NCBI GenBank assembly: GCA_012735355.1
Contig: JAAYHP010000218.1
Location: 1 to 15,882, forward strand
DNA: 15,882 nucleotides
Source: Lysinibacillus sp.
GTDB lineage: Bacteria > Bacillota > Bacilli > Bacillales_A > Planococcaceae
Direction of reading: 5' to 3'
In this document: piece after piece, positions 1-6,923 of the stretch
How positions within the stretch are numbered: the first letter of the stretch is position 1
Layout: each line of letters opens with the position of its first letter
Notes under the pieces: model-generated
What the model was told of the DNA's origin: nothing
Seen by the model: the letters and a program-made list of their open reading frames with translations, nothing else
Database searches by the model: none
Translations under genes and position numbers: made by a program

Positions 1-422
1 GTTGTTAGCTGTTCAACAAAATTACTTACAAATTCAACGATGGTTACCAAACTTGCTAATAAGAAAGGTTTCGATTTGTTTTTTTCAAGTTTGATAATGC
101 TTAGACCTATAGCAAATAAAATATAAAAAAGACCTGCTGGAATATGAGAAATTAATGAAACCGGAAATGAACTTATTAATAATTGTTCATCTAATAATGC
201 GCGAAAAAGGACTACAACGATTCCTGTTATGCATCCAGTATGAATCAGCGGTAATGGTCGAATCAAGACTACTAATAAAAATATTACGGTTCCTAAACCG
301 ATTCGGAAAGGTGCACCTTCAAAAGGAATGACTTTCACTTCACTTGCAATAGCTGTCAAAATTGCAACAATGAATATCAACAAATAATCAAACCGATAGT
401 TCATTGATTTTGCTTGTTCCAT
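1..422 (-). CDS. Multi-pass membrane protein, N-terminal part (possible GlnK/YcbA-type sensor kinase)
   Basis: The reading frame starts at the ATG whose complement is 420-422 and runs off the left edge, so about 140 residues are visible. An AAGGAGT box (complement of 427-433) lies about 4-5 bases before the start. The protein opens MEQAKSMNYRFDYLL and is almost wholly hydrophobic, with about five predicted membrane segments separated by short loops such as EVKVIPFEGAPFRIG and RPLPLIHTG. No cytoplasmic domain is reached. The pattern of small N-terminal TM bundle plus 'PF.G..FRIGLG' loop reminds me of the membrane sensor region of Bacillus GlnK/YcbA-like histidine kinases, but this is from memory of the family and the kinase domain would be off the window. 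It could equally be another integral membrane protein. The gene lies downstream of the tRNA-Ser terminator on the same strand. I found no convincing promoter for it in 434-508. Confidence 0.6.
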   Translation of the reverse strand, partial: MEQAKSMNYRFDYLLIFIVAILTAIASEVKVIPFEGAPFRIGLGTVIFLLVVLIRPLPLIHTGCITGIVVVLFRALLDEQLLISSFPVSLISHIPAGLFYILFAIGLSIIKLEKNKSKPFLLASLVTIVEFVSNFVEQLT

Positions 423-499
423 AATAACTCCTTAAAAAAATAGTTCTTCCATTAATTCTAATCTAAAATAGAAGGAAAATAAAAAAGAAGTATTTCGAT

Positions 500-535
500 A
501 AAATAAAAAACCACTACTGAAACTCAGTAGTGGTT
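500..535 (-). terminator. Intrinsic terminator of the tRNA-Ser gene
   Basis: Read on the minus strand, a perfect 12-bp stem (AACCACTACTGA paired with TCAGTAGTGGTT, positions 509-520 and 524-535) with a 3-base loop is followed by a T-rich run (complement of about 497-510). It starts 20 bases after the tRNA 3' end. There is no T-run on the plus-strand side, so it acts only on minus-strand transcripts and separates the tRNA from the membrane-protein gene. Confidence 0.85.
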
Positions 536-554
536 GAAATTTCAAATGTATGTA

Positions 555-647
555 TGGCGGAGGAAGAGGGATTCGAACCCCCGCGCGGTTTGACCCGCCT
601 GTCGGTTTTCAAGACCGATCCCTTCAGCCAGACTTGGGTATTCCTCC
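555..647 (-). tRNA. tRNA-Ser (anticodon UGA)
   Basis: The minus strand gives a 93-base class II tRNA. The acceptor stem GGAGGAA pairs with TTCCTCC, followed by discriminator G and an encoded CCA end. The anticodon loop CTTGAAA, closed by CGGT/ACCG, places UGA (complement of 609-611) at the anticodon. The T arm carries GGTTCGAATCC, and there is a long variable arm typical of serine tRNAs. It decodes UCA and related serine codons. It has its own upstream promoter at 663-691 and terminator at 500-535, so it is a single-gene unit transcribed away from the SRP RNA gene. Confidence 0.97.
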
Positions 648-662
648 GTTTCGACAAGTAAT

Positions 663-691
663 AATATAACACGGAATAATTTGAAGGTCAA
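663..691 (-). promoter_or_regulatory. Sigma-A promoter of tRNA-Ser (extended -10)
   Basis: On the minus strand TTGACC (complement of 686-691) and TATATT (complement of 663-668) are separated by exactly 17 bases, with TG one base before the -10 box. This is close to the vegetative consensus, and a start near 655-657 would leave only a short leader before the tRNA at 647. Confidence 0.85.
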
Positions 692-769
692 CAAAAAACT
701 ACATATAGAAATTAAAAGGTTAAATTTAGTAATATGTGTTACAAAATGAAGAAGAACCAGAAGAAAACA

Positions 770-799
770 TTGCATTTTCGATATGAAATACAGTATACT
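770..799 (+). promoter_or_regulatory. Sigma-A promoter of the SRP RNA
   Basis: TTGCAT (770-775) and TATACT (794-799) are 18 bases apart. The predicted start near 806 coincides with the 5' end of the SRP RNA. It is divergent from the tRNA-Ser promoter, with about 78 bases between the two -35 boxes. Confidence 0.75.
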
Positions 800-806
800 A
801 GTATTT

Positions 807-1074
807 GCCGTGCTAGGTGGGGAGGTAGCGGTGCCCTGTAACTCGCAATCCGCTCTAGCGAGACTGAATCCCTTTTTGAGGCTGTACGCATGTAGGGTCT
901 GCCTCTTGCACGTAGCGTTGAAGGTTGGGTCCCGCGCAATGGGTAGCCATGAACCATGTCAGGTCCGGAAGGAAGCAGCATTAAGTGGTATCACCCATGT
1001 GCCGTGGGGTAGCCTGACCCGAGCTGGCGACAAGAGTAACGCCTATGTGCGGCAGTCGAGGAAAGGTGCACGGC
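807..1074 (+). ncRNA. scr: Signal recognition particle RNA (6S-like scRNA, Alu domain present)
   Basis: The sequence closely follows the Bacillus scRNA. The ends pair (GCCGTGC at 807-813 with GCACGGC at 1068-1074). The 5' part carries the Alu-domain hairpins around GGTGGGGAGGTAGCGGTGCC, and the conserved SRP helix 8 with its GGAA tetraloop and asymmetric loop (GGTCCGGAAGGAAGCAGCA) lies at about 962-980. The length of about 268 bases matches the roughly 271-base mature RNA of B. subtilis and is much longer than the E. coli 4.5S RNA. It is the RNA scaffold for Ffh in co-translational membrane targeting. About 60 bases separate the mature 3' end from the terminator, which fits a longer precursor trimmed after transcription, as known in B. 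subtilis. Open frames across this region in either strand are not genes. Confidence 0.97.
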
Positions 1075-1135
1075 TTTATATTTACATAAAGCTATAACCT
1101 TGAAACGAATGAATTAAATAACATAATTATAAAAG

Positions 1136-1178
1136 ACTGTAGAAAACTTAAGTATAGGTTTTCTACAGTTTTTTTTTG
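1136..1178 (+). terminator. Intrinsic terminator after scr
   Basis: ACTGTAGAAAAC (1136-1147) pairs perfectly with GTTTTCTACAGT (1158-1169) around a 10-base loop, followed by nine T residues ending at 1177. It should end the SRP RNA precursor and isolate the following operon from the scr promoter. Confidence 0.92.
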
Positions 1179-1260
1179 TCAAAAAGTATTAGGTAAAAAA
1201 TGTAATGATTAGAACAATATCGAACAGTTTCTTAAGAATTTATTATTAATTTGGAAAATT

Positions 1261-1286
1261 TGGAACTAACCTTTCAGAAAAACGTA
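1261..1286 (+). promoter_or_regulatory. Candidate ECF sigma (SigW-type) promoter of the eight-gene operon
   Basis: TGGAAC (1261-1266) is followed after exactly 16 bases by CGTA (1283-1286). The known B. subtilis SigW consensus is TGAAAC-N16-CGTA, so this differs at one base and has the right spacing. A transcript starting near 1293 would have a leader of about 29 bases with the AAAGGAGA ribosome binding site at 1307-1314. Weak sigma-A-like hexamers can be picked in the AT-rich DNA upstream but are poorer. The sequence match is direct; use by an ECF sigma factor is inferred. Confidence 0.65.
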
Positions 1287-1321
1287 TTAATCAATAAATA
1301 CGAAATAAAGGAGATGTCGTT

Positions 1322-3694
1322 GTGTTTAGGAAAAATTTTCTCTTTGCACTTATCATAGCCGTCATCGGCTGTTTTATTCATATTGATAGAGCTAGCGCAG
1401 CTCCTCAATTGGAATTGAAAGCAGATGTTGGGGTCAACAATACGATTAAGTTATATACACCATTGCCGTTAAAATTAACGATTACCAACAATGGAACGGC
1501 CTTCTCTGGCGATTTAGTCATTGATGCAGAGGTAACTTATTCAGCAGGTTCTGCCTTAGTTATACCTTTAGATTTAGCGGAAGGTGAGACGAAAACTTTA
1601 TCTTTATATTTGGATGGTCTTTCGGATGATTTTGCATACCAAGCACAAGATGAAAGTATTTTTTCCTTTTACGAAGGTGGAATTGAAAAAGGAAAAGTAG
1701 TGGATTTTACAGGAGATAAAAAAATCCGTCCTAAATATGGATACGACGGTGATTCCATTTATATTTTTACCTATACGGAAAATAATGATCGGTTAGCCGC
1801 ATTATTACGTTTAAATCAATACGTTCAAAATAGAGTTGATATCTTTCATTTAAACCAAATATCTAACTATGATTTTCCGACAGATGCTAGAGGATTTGCG
1901 ATGGCGGACATTTTCTTTGTCGATGAAATGAATATTGCCGATCTATCGGAGGAAAAGCAACAGGCGATTTATAAGTGGGTGGAAGATGGAGGAACTATTG
2001 TTGTTGGTGCTTCCGATCAAGTGGAACGCTCCATAGGGATTTTTAGTAACTTCTTGCCGTTAAGTCTGTCAACGGAAAAAGTAACGGTGACAAAAGAAGC
2101 TTTAGATGCATTATCAAATGGCGGCATCTTTACGGAAAATATTGAAGTATATCGGGCAACGGAAAAGGAAGGAAGTACAACGGTTCTTGCAGATGGAGAT
2201 ACAATACTTGCCTCGTCCATTGATTTAGGAGAAGGGCAAATTATACAAACAACTTTTTCTTTAGGTGACCAACCACTATCAACGATGGATGGCTACGGCA
2301 AGCTATTAAATGAAATGTTAAAACTACAAACAAATACAAACTATGGTTGGCATAGAGGGTCTTTAGATTATTTAAGTTATGAACTTAAAAACCACAATGA
2401 ACTATTTCCTTCTTTCCAAGTAAAAACACCTATTCTTATCGTTACGATTATTCTTTACATTTTAATAATTGGTCCAATTTTATATCTACTTTTAAAAAGG
2501 ATGGATAAACGAGAACATGCCTGGTGGGTTATTCCGGCTATTTCCGTTGTACTAACACTTTGCCTATTCATTGTTGGAGCAAAGGATCGCATTACGAATG
2601 CACAAATTAATCAATCCGCCTTTTATAAAGTAAATGAAGACTCGCTATCAGGCTATTATGTGGAATCAATTTTAACGAATCGTAGTGGCGATTTTGTATT
2701 TGAGTTGGATAAAAATACATCTGCCTTTGCAACCCTTGGATATGGAGCCACTTCATCGAATAAATTGCATGAAAAATCTTATGTTGTTGATCATGCGAAT
2801 GGTTCTACAATGCATTTAAAAAATGTGAATTATTGGTCAGTACAGTCAGTTATAGGAAAAACAACTATTCCGAATGTAGGCAAATTTGAAATAGACTTAA
2901 CAGTAAAAGATTCGAGAGTAGAAGGAACGATTAAAAATAACTTCCCATTCCGAATTAAAGATGTGGCAATTTGGTCTGGCCAGCGGGAGATTGAAATTGG
3001 AGATATTGAACCGAACGAAACGGTTCAAGTTGCAGAAAGATTAAGCAGTTCTGTTCTGCTGAAACCAACGATTTATTCTTATAACTGGGATATGCCGAAA
3101 ACAAAAGAAGAATTAATACCAAAACGAATTGAGCAATTAAAATACGGAGTAATCGATTTAATAAGAGGCAACAACGAGCCAGCTATTGTAGGTTGGGCGG
3201 AAGAAGCATTAGTTGGAATCCAGTTTGATGGCACTGCAGAAGTATCACCAGTTGCCGTCATCATTCAATCTTTCCAACCGAAAATAGAGTTGCAAGGGGA
3301 ATTTACAGTAGATGATAACATGATGGAAAGAATGGTATATCCTTTAAACAATGGATATGCATCAATCTATGATGAAGAAACGAACGAATGGGATATTAGT
3401 CCCGGTGAACATGAATATACGGTGTGGATTCCAGAAGGGTTATTTAATGAAAAGTATCATTGGAAAGAAATAAGAATTACAAATCATGATAGAAACAACG
3501 TGGAATTATCCATTTGGAATAATGAAACGAATCAATATGAAGAAACTGATGATCCGGTTACTATTTTGCAAGGAAATCTTGAAAATTACATTTCTGAATA
3601 TCACGAAATTAACATGCAAATTAATATAAGCGAAAACATAGATGGTTTGCCTATTAAATTGCCGGCTGTGGAAATGAAGGGAGTGGCACAATGA
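1322..3694 (+). CDS. Secreted/membrane protein with amidotransferase-like domain and TM hairpin
   Basis: First gene of the operon, GTG start, with AAAGGAGA (1307-1314) seven bases upstream. The protein has 790 residues. The N-terminus has a basic residue, a hydrophobic stretch and an ASA-AP site near residue 26, which reads as a type I signal peptide. An alternative lipobox, VIGC at 14-17, cannot be excluded. Residues about 30-140 look like a beta-sandwich ('LPLKLTITNNG'). Residues about 145-330 resemble a class I glutamine amidotransferase-like fold (ADIFFVDEMN; KWVEDGGTIVVG) but lack a catalytic cysteine. Two TM helices at 370-391 and 400-419, joined by the basic loop KRMDKREH, would place both large flanking regions outside the cell. 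A second beta-rich ectodomain fills 420-790. Such proteins occur beside ABC transporters and MoxR/DUF58 genes. The stop overlaps the next start by four bases. I assign no specific function. Confidence 0.9.
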   Translation: MFRKNFLFALIIAVIGCFIHIDRASAAPQLELKADVGVNNTIKLYTPLPLKLTITNNGTAFSGDLVIDAEVTYSAGSALVIPLDLAEGETKTLSLYLDGLSDDFAYQAQDESIFSFYEGGIEKGKVVDFTGDKKIRPKYGYDGDSIYIFTYTENNDRLAALLRLNQYVQNRVDIFHLNQISNYDFPTDARGFAMADIFFVDEMNIADLSEEKQQAIYKWVEDGGTIVVGASDQVERSIGIFSNFLPLSLSTEKVTVTKEALDALSNGGIFTENIEVYRATEKEGSTTVLADGDTILASSIDLGEGQIIQTTFSLGDQPLSTMDGYGKLLNEMLKLQTNTNYGWHRGSLDYLSYELKNHNELFPSFQVKTPILIVTIILYILIIGPILYLLLKRMDKREHAWWVIPAISVVLTLCLFIVGAKDRITNAQINQSAFYKVNEDSLSGYYVESILTNRSGDFVFELDKNTSAFATLGYGATSSNKLHEKSYVVDHANGSTMHLKNVNYWSVQSVIGKTTIPNVGKFEIDLTVKDSRVEGTIKNNFPFRIKDVAIWSGQREIEIGDIEPNETVQVAERLSSSVLLKPTIYSYNWDMPKTKEELIPKRIEQLKYGVIDLIRGNNEPAIVGWAEEALVGIQFDGTAEVSPVAVIIQSFQPKIELQGEFTVDDNMMERMVYPLNNGYASIYDEETNEWDISPGEHEYTVWIPEGLFNEKYHWKEIRITNHDRNNVELSIWNNETNQYEETDDPVTILQGNLENYISEYHEINMQINISENIDGLPIKLPAVEMKGVAQ

Positions 3695-4629
3695 TGATTG
3701 AAGTTCGTGAACTAACAAAGAAATTTGGTTCCTTTATCGCGTTAGATCATTTGAATATGACGATTGATGAAGGAGTTGTTTTCGGTTTTGTCGGTGCAAA
3801 TGGTGCCGGCAAATCCACTACCTTCTCCATTTTAGCTACCTTACTTTCACCAACTTCTGGCGATGCTTTCATTAATGGCAAAAGTGTTGTAAAAGAGCCG
3901 GGGGAAGTGCGAAAACAAATCGGATATGTGCCAGACTTTTTTGGTGTCTATGACCAATTGAAAGCTGATGAGTATTTAGATTTTTATGGAGCTTGTTACG
4001 GACTTTCCGAAAAGGAGAGGAAAGTGCTTATTCCTCAATTATTAGAGTTGGTGAATTTATCGGATAAACGTTATGAATATGTAGATTTACTATCCCGTGG
4101 AATGAAGCAACGACTATGTTTAGCTCGCTCCCTCATCCACGATCCGAAAGTGTTAATTTTAGATGAACCGGCATCAGGATTAGATCCCCGTGCTCGGGTA
4201 GAAATGCGAGATATTATTAAGCAATTAAAATCAATGGGAAAAACGATTTTGATTTCATCACATATTTTGCCAGAGCTTGCAGAAATGTGCGATGAAATAG
4301 GAGTCATTGATCAAGGTAAGTTAATTGCTCACGGAAATGTGAGTGAGATTCAAGCCCAATTACAAGGAGATAAGCACATTACAATAAAAGTGATCAATGA
4401 AATCGATAAAACGGTTGCCTTTTTGGAAGAAGATCCATTTGTTTCATCGATTGAGGTGTTGGATGGAAATGAAAAAGTCACTTTTATTTTTAAAGGTTCT
4501 CCGGAAGATCAAGTGAAATTATTGCGTAGAGCAATGGAAGCGGGACTACCTATTTATGCGATGATGGAAGAGGAGAAAGACTTAGAAGATGTCTTTATGG
4601 CGATTACGAAGGGAGCGGATGCAAAATGA
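3691..4629 (+). CDS. ABC transporter ATP-binding protein (ABC-2 export type)
   Basis: A complete 312-residue nucleotide-binding subunit. It has Walker A GANGAGKST (35-43), the ABC signature in the variant form LSRGM (134-138), Walker B VLILDEP (154-160) with catalytic Glu159, D-loop SGLD (162-165) and the H-loop histidine at 191. About 90 further residues form the C-terminal extension common in NatA/CcmA/GldA-like ATPases. It would energise the permease encoded immediately downstream, most likely as a homodimer. The start overlaps the stop of the first gene (ATGA), with AAGGGAG at 3677-3683 as ribosome binding site; the second ATG, three bases on, is an equally possible start. All catalytic motifs are intact, so it should be active. 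Substrate and direction cannot be read from the sequence; the family generally exports. Confidence 0.95.
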   Translation: MMIEVRELTKKFGSFIALDHLNMTIDEGVVFGFVGANGAGKSTTFSILATLLSPTSGDAFINGKSVVKEPGEVRKQIGYVPDFFGVYDQLKADEYLDFYGACYGLSEKERKVLIPQLLELVNLSDKRYEYVDLLSRGMKQRLCLARSLIHDPKVLILDEPASGLDPRARVEMRDIIKQLKSMGKTILISSHILPELAEMCDEIGVIDQGKLIAHGNVSEIQAQLQGDKHITIKVINEIDKTVAFLEEDPFVSSIEVLDGNEKVTFIFKGSPEDQVKLLRRAMEAGLPIYAMMEEEKDLEDVFMAITKGADAK

Positions 4630-5483
4630 AAGAAAGTTTATTCAATCCTGTATTAATGAAAGAATTAAAATTACGTTTCCGCTCTTTTAAAAGCTTTTCC
4701 GGATTAATGTTTTACTTATCGGTATTAGTCATTTTTGTTTCAGGTTTTTTACTCGTATTCACTCAATTTTCGGGCTCAGGATTTTTTAAACCGAGCGATA
4801 GTTTTGCAATGTTTAGCGTACTTTCATTTTTGCAAATGGGGCTAGTTATGTTCATTACACCAGGGCTAACTGCTGGATCGATTAGTTCGGAGCGGGAAAA
4901 ACAAACGTTAAATATATTGCTAACGACTACCCAAACGTCTAGTCAAATTATTATAGGTAAGCTTTTGTCATCGGTTGTTTTCCTTATTTTAATGTTAGTG
5001 GCAGGACTCCCACTCTATAGTATTGTATTTTTATTCGGTGGCGTTTCACCGGGGCAATTTATTACGACCTTTATATTTTACTTAGTGACTTTGATTGCCA
5101 TTGGTAGTATCGGTATCATGTTTTCAACCATTACAAAACGTACCATCGTATCGATGATTGCTACTTATGGAGCAATGATTTTTTTAGGTGGAATTACCGC
5201 TTTCTTCTTCTTTGTTGGTTTTTCTTTGGAGCAAATGTCGATGAATCAAAGTACAGCAAATTTAACGCCCTTTTCACCGTTTACTTATTTTTGGGCGAGC
5301 ATTAATCCTGGGGCATTGATGTTGACATTACTATTTCCTGATATGCAAGAAGCGTTAGCTGAAATCGTTGGCATTTCCTTACCTATATGGATTGTCTATT
5401 TAATATTTTATATTTTAGTTACAGTATTTTGTTTAACAATCGCAATTCGAAAATTAAGGGCAAATATGAAATCGAATCGATAA
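4626..5483 (+). CDS. ABC-2 type permease
   Basis: A 285-residue integral membrane protein with about six TM helices (roughly 26-46, 61-83, 113-137, 147-167, 173-196 and 250-275). The N-terminus has the typical amphipathic 'NPVLMKELKLRFRS' segment. The loop after the second helix carries the ABC-2 permease signature GSISSEREKQTLNILLTT (84-101), which in this family contacts the ATPase. The start overlaps the ATPase stop by four bases (ATGA), which suggests translational coupling and a stoichiometric pair. Together they form a two-gene exporter resembling the GldA/GldF arrangement. No substrate can be inferred. The gene ends 12 bases before the preferred start of the next one. Confidence 0.92.
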   Translation: MKESLFNPVLMKELKLRFRSFKSFSGLMFYLSVLVIFVSGFLLVFTQFSGSGFFKPSDSFAMFSVLSFLQMGLVMFITPGLTAGSISSEREKQTLNILLTTTQTSSQIIIGKLLSSVVFLILMLVAGLPLYSIVFLFGGVSPGQFITTFIFYLVTLIAIGSIGIMFSTITKRTIVSMIATYGAMIFLGGITAFFFFVGFSLEQMSMNQSTANLTPFSPFTYFWASINPGALMLTLLFPDMQEALAEIVGISLPIWIVYLIFYILVTVFCLTIAIRKLRANMKSNR

Positions 5484-5487
5484 GGAG
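5482..5487 (+). promoter_or_regulatory. Ribosome binding site that fixes the start of the coiled-coil protein
   Basis: AAGGAG (5482-5487) overlaps the stop codon of the permease. It includes the first base of a GTG at 5487, so that codon cannot be its start, but it lies eight bases before the ATG at 5496. This favours 5496 over the longer reading. Confidence 0.75.
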
Positions 5488-5495
5488 TGAGAGCT

Positions 5496-6914
5496 ATGGA
5501 TCGTCAAAAAACATTAGTTCAGTATGTAAAGCGAGCAAAAAGAAGCTTAAATATCGAGAAATTACTACCTACATTGCAATATGGGATTTTCCTTGCTCTA
5601 GTTTTCAGTTTGGCGATCCTTTTTGTTTCTCGCTTTTTTGTCTTCCCTTATTACGATGAAGTTGCTTTATTTGTTGCGGTAGTAACTATTATTCTCGCTA
5701 TTATTTACTTTTTATTCACCCATATTCGTATGAAAGATGCATTAAGGAAGCTCGATTCCTTTTATCCTTTCAATGAATTAGTAACAGCTCTTTCGTTAAA
5801 ACAGAAGGATCATCCGTTAGTCGATTCCATTTTCCAGAAAGCAGAAAAGGAATCAGAAGGAGCATATGAACGTTTTAAAAAGCGTCCGAAACAATATTGG
5901 CAACCGAAGGCATTGTTCGGCATTTTAATTACTTCTATTTTGATGGCGGTTCTTTTCCTTTTTCCATCAGAAACTCAACAAGAAGCCCAAGTTGTTGAGA
6001 AGGAGCGGGAGATCATTCAGGAATTGGAAAAGGAAGTGTCAGATCTAGAGAAAAAGTTAACATCTAAAGATGTGAAGAAAGAATTACAAGCACTTCGCGA
6101 AAAGTTGAAAGAAGTTGAAACTTCTGAAGAAGCATTGCGAGAAGTTGTAAAAAAGCAAAAGGAATTAAAATTGCAAGAACAAAAGCTAATGGAGAAAGAC
6201 TTAGCTGAGTTGAATGGGCTAACGGAAGAAGAATTAGAAATGCTGAAAGAACTAGGTGAGATACAAGGAACTTTAGTGAAACAAGCAAGTAGTACCCAGT
6301 CTAGTTTAAGTAAGCTTGGAAAACCTGTTAGTTTCCAATTGCAAAATGCTATAGCGAAAGAGATGAGCAGTCAATCTAAAAGTTCGCAAAATCAAAATCA
6401 AGGTGCTAGCCAAAATAGCGGGCAAAGCCAAAATCAAAGTGGTCAAACTAGTTCTTCCCAAGGAACTAATAGCGGTGGTCAAGGGAACCAAGGGCAAAGT
6501 AACAACAATCCAAATCAAAGTGGTTTAAACCAAGGTCAAAGTCAAGGTCAAAGTCAGACTGGCTCTGGAAGTGGTCAAGGGCAAGGAGCAACAGGGAGAG
6601 GGCCAGGCCAAGGAAGTGGAGGAGGCCTTGGTTCGAGCGCAGGATTTGGATCAGGTGGTCGAAATCTTCTTTCAGTGCCTAATCGAATGGGTGGTAGCAG
6701 TGAGCCGACGATAGATGCAGGGCCACTAGGAGAAGGAGAGTATGCGGCAGAAGAAAAAGGTCCAGTACCGGTGACGAAGGGAACGATTAAACCTTACGAA
6801 GAAGTGATTGGCGAATATGAAGAGAGTTATATGGAAAGTTCGGAGCGTTTAAACTTACCGAAAGATTTACAAGAAGTGGTGGAGTCATATTTTACATCGA
6901 TTCAGTCAGATTGA
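5496..6914 (+). CDS. Three-TM protein with coiled coil and Q/G/S/N-rich tail (DUF4175-like)
   Basis: The product has 472 residues from the ATG at 5496. After a basic N-terminus come TM helices at about 30-47 and 55-76, a K/R-rich segment that should be cytoplasmic, and a third TM at about 139-159. The rest should therefore lie outside the membrane. Residues about 163-255 are a strong heptad-type coiled coil rich in E, K and L. Residues 291-388 are a low-complexity linker made almost only of Q, G, S and N. The C-terminal ~85 residues become ordered again and end LPKDLQEVVESYFTSI, a tail I associate with DUF4175-like proteins encoded beside MoxR operons. There are no cysteines. The role is unknown; a tethering or scaffold role is an inference from the coil and linker. 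Only nine bases separate it from the MoxR gene. Confidence 0.88.
   Translation: MDRQKTLVQYVKRAKRSLNIEKLLPTLQYGIFLALVFSLAILFVSRFFVFPYYDEVALFVAVVTIILAIIYFLFTHIRMKDALRKLDSFYPFNELVTALSLKQKDHPLVDSIFQKAEKESEGAYERFKKRPKQYWQPKALFGILITSILMAVLFLFPSETQQEAQVVEKEREIIQELEKEVSDLEKKLTSKDVKKELQALREKLKEVETSEEALREVVKKQKELKLQEQKLMEKDLAELNGLTEEELEMLKELGEIQGTLVKQASSTQSSLSKLGKPVSFQLQNAIAKEMSSQSKSSQNQNQGASQNSGQSQNQSGQTSSSQGTNSGGQGNQGQSNNNPNQSGLNQGQSQGQSQTGSGSGQGQGATGRGPGQGSGGGLGSSAGFGSGGRNLLSVPNRMGGSSEPTIDAGPLGEGEYAAEEKGPVPVTKGTIKPYEEVIGEYEESYMESSERLNLPKDLQEVVESYFTSIQSD
6531..6554 (+). repeat. Perfect 12-base tandem duplication in the low-complexity linker
   Basis: CAAGGTCAAAGT occurs twice back to back (6531-6542, 6543-6554), encoding QGQS twice. 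It sits within a longer run of imperfect Q/G/S codon repeats from about 6365 to 6660. Slippage here would change linker length without breaking the frame. Confidence 0.85.
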
Positions 6915-6923
6915 AGAGGGGGA

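Noticed and set aside
783..1097. Open frame of 104 codons on the plus strand (and an 80-codon frame opposite)
   Set aside because: It lies wholly across the SRP RNA. The RNA match is strong and the translated product resembles nothing.
1177..1208. Possible sigma-A promoter (TTGTCA, 18 bases, TGTAAT) upstream of the operon
   Set aside because: The -35 lies in the U-run of the scr terminator and the -10 is poor. The ECF-type match nearer the gene is better.
5387..5659. 90-codon plus frame bridging the permease and the coiled-coil gene
   Set aside because: It overlaps both real genes out of frame, and its translation is low in plausible protein features.
6365..6660. Repeat-rich stretch considered as a CRISPR or intergenic repeat array
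   Set aside because: The repeats are short, in frame and encode a Q/G/S/N linker. There are no spacers.
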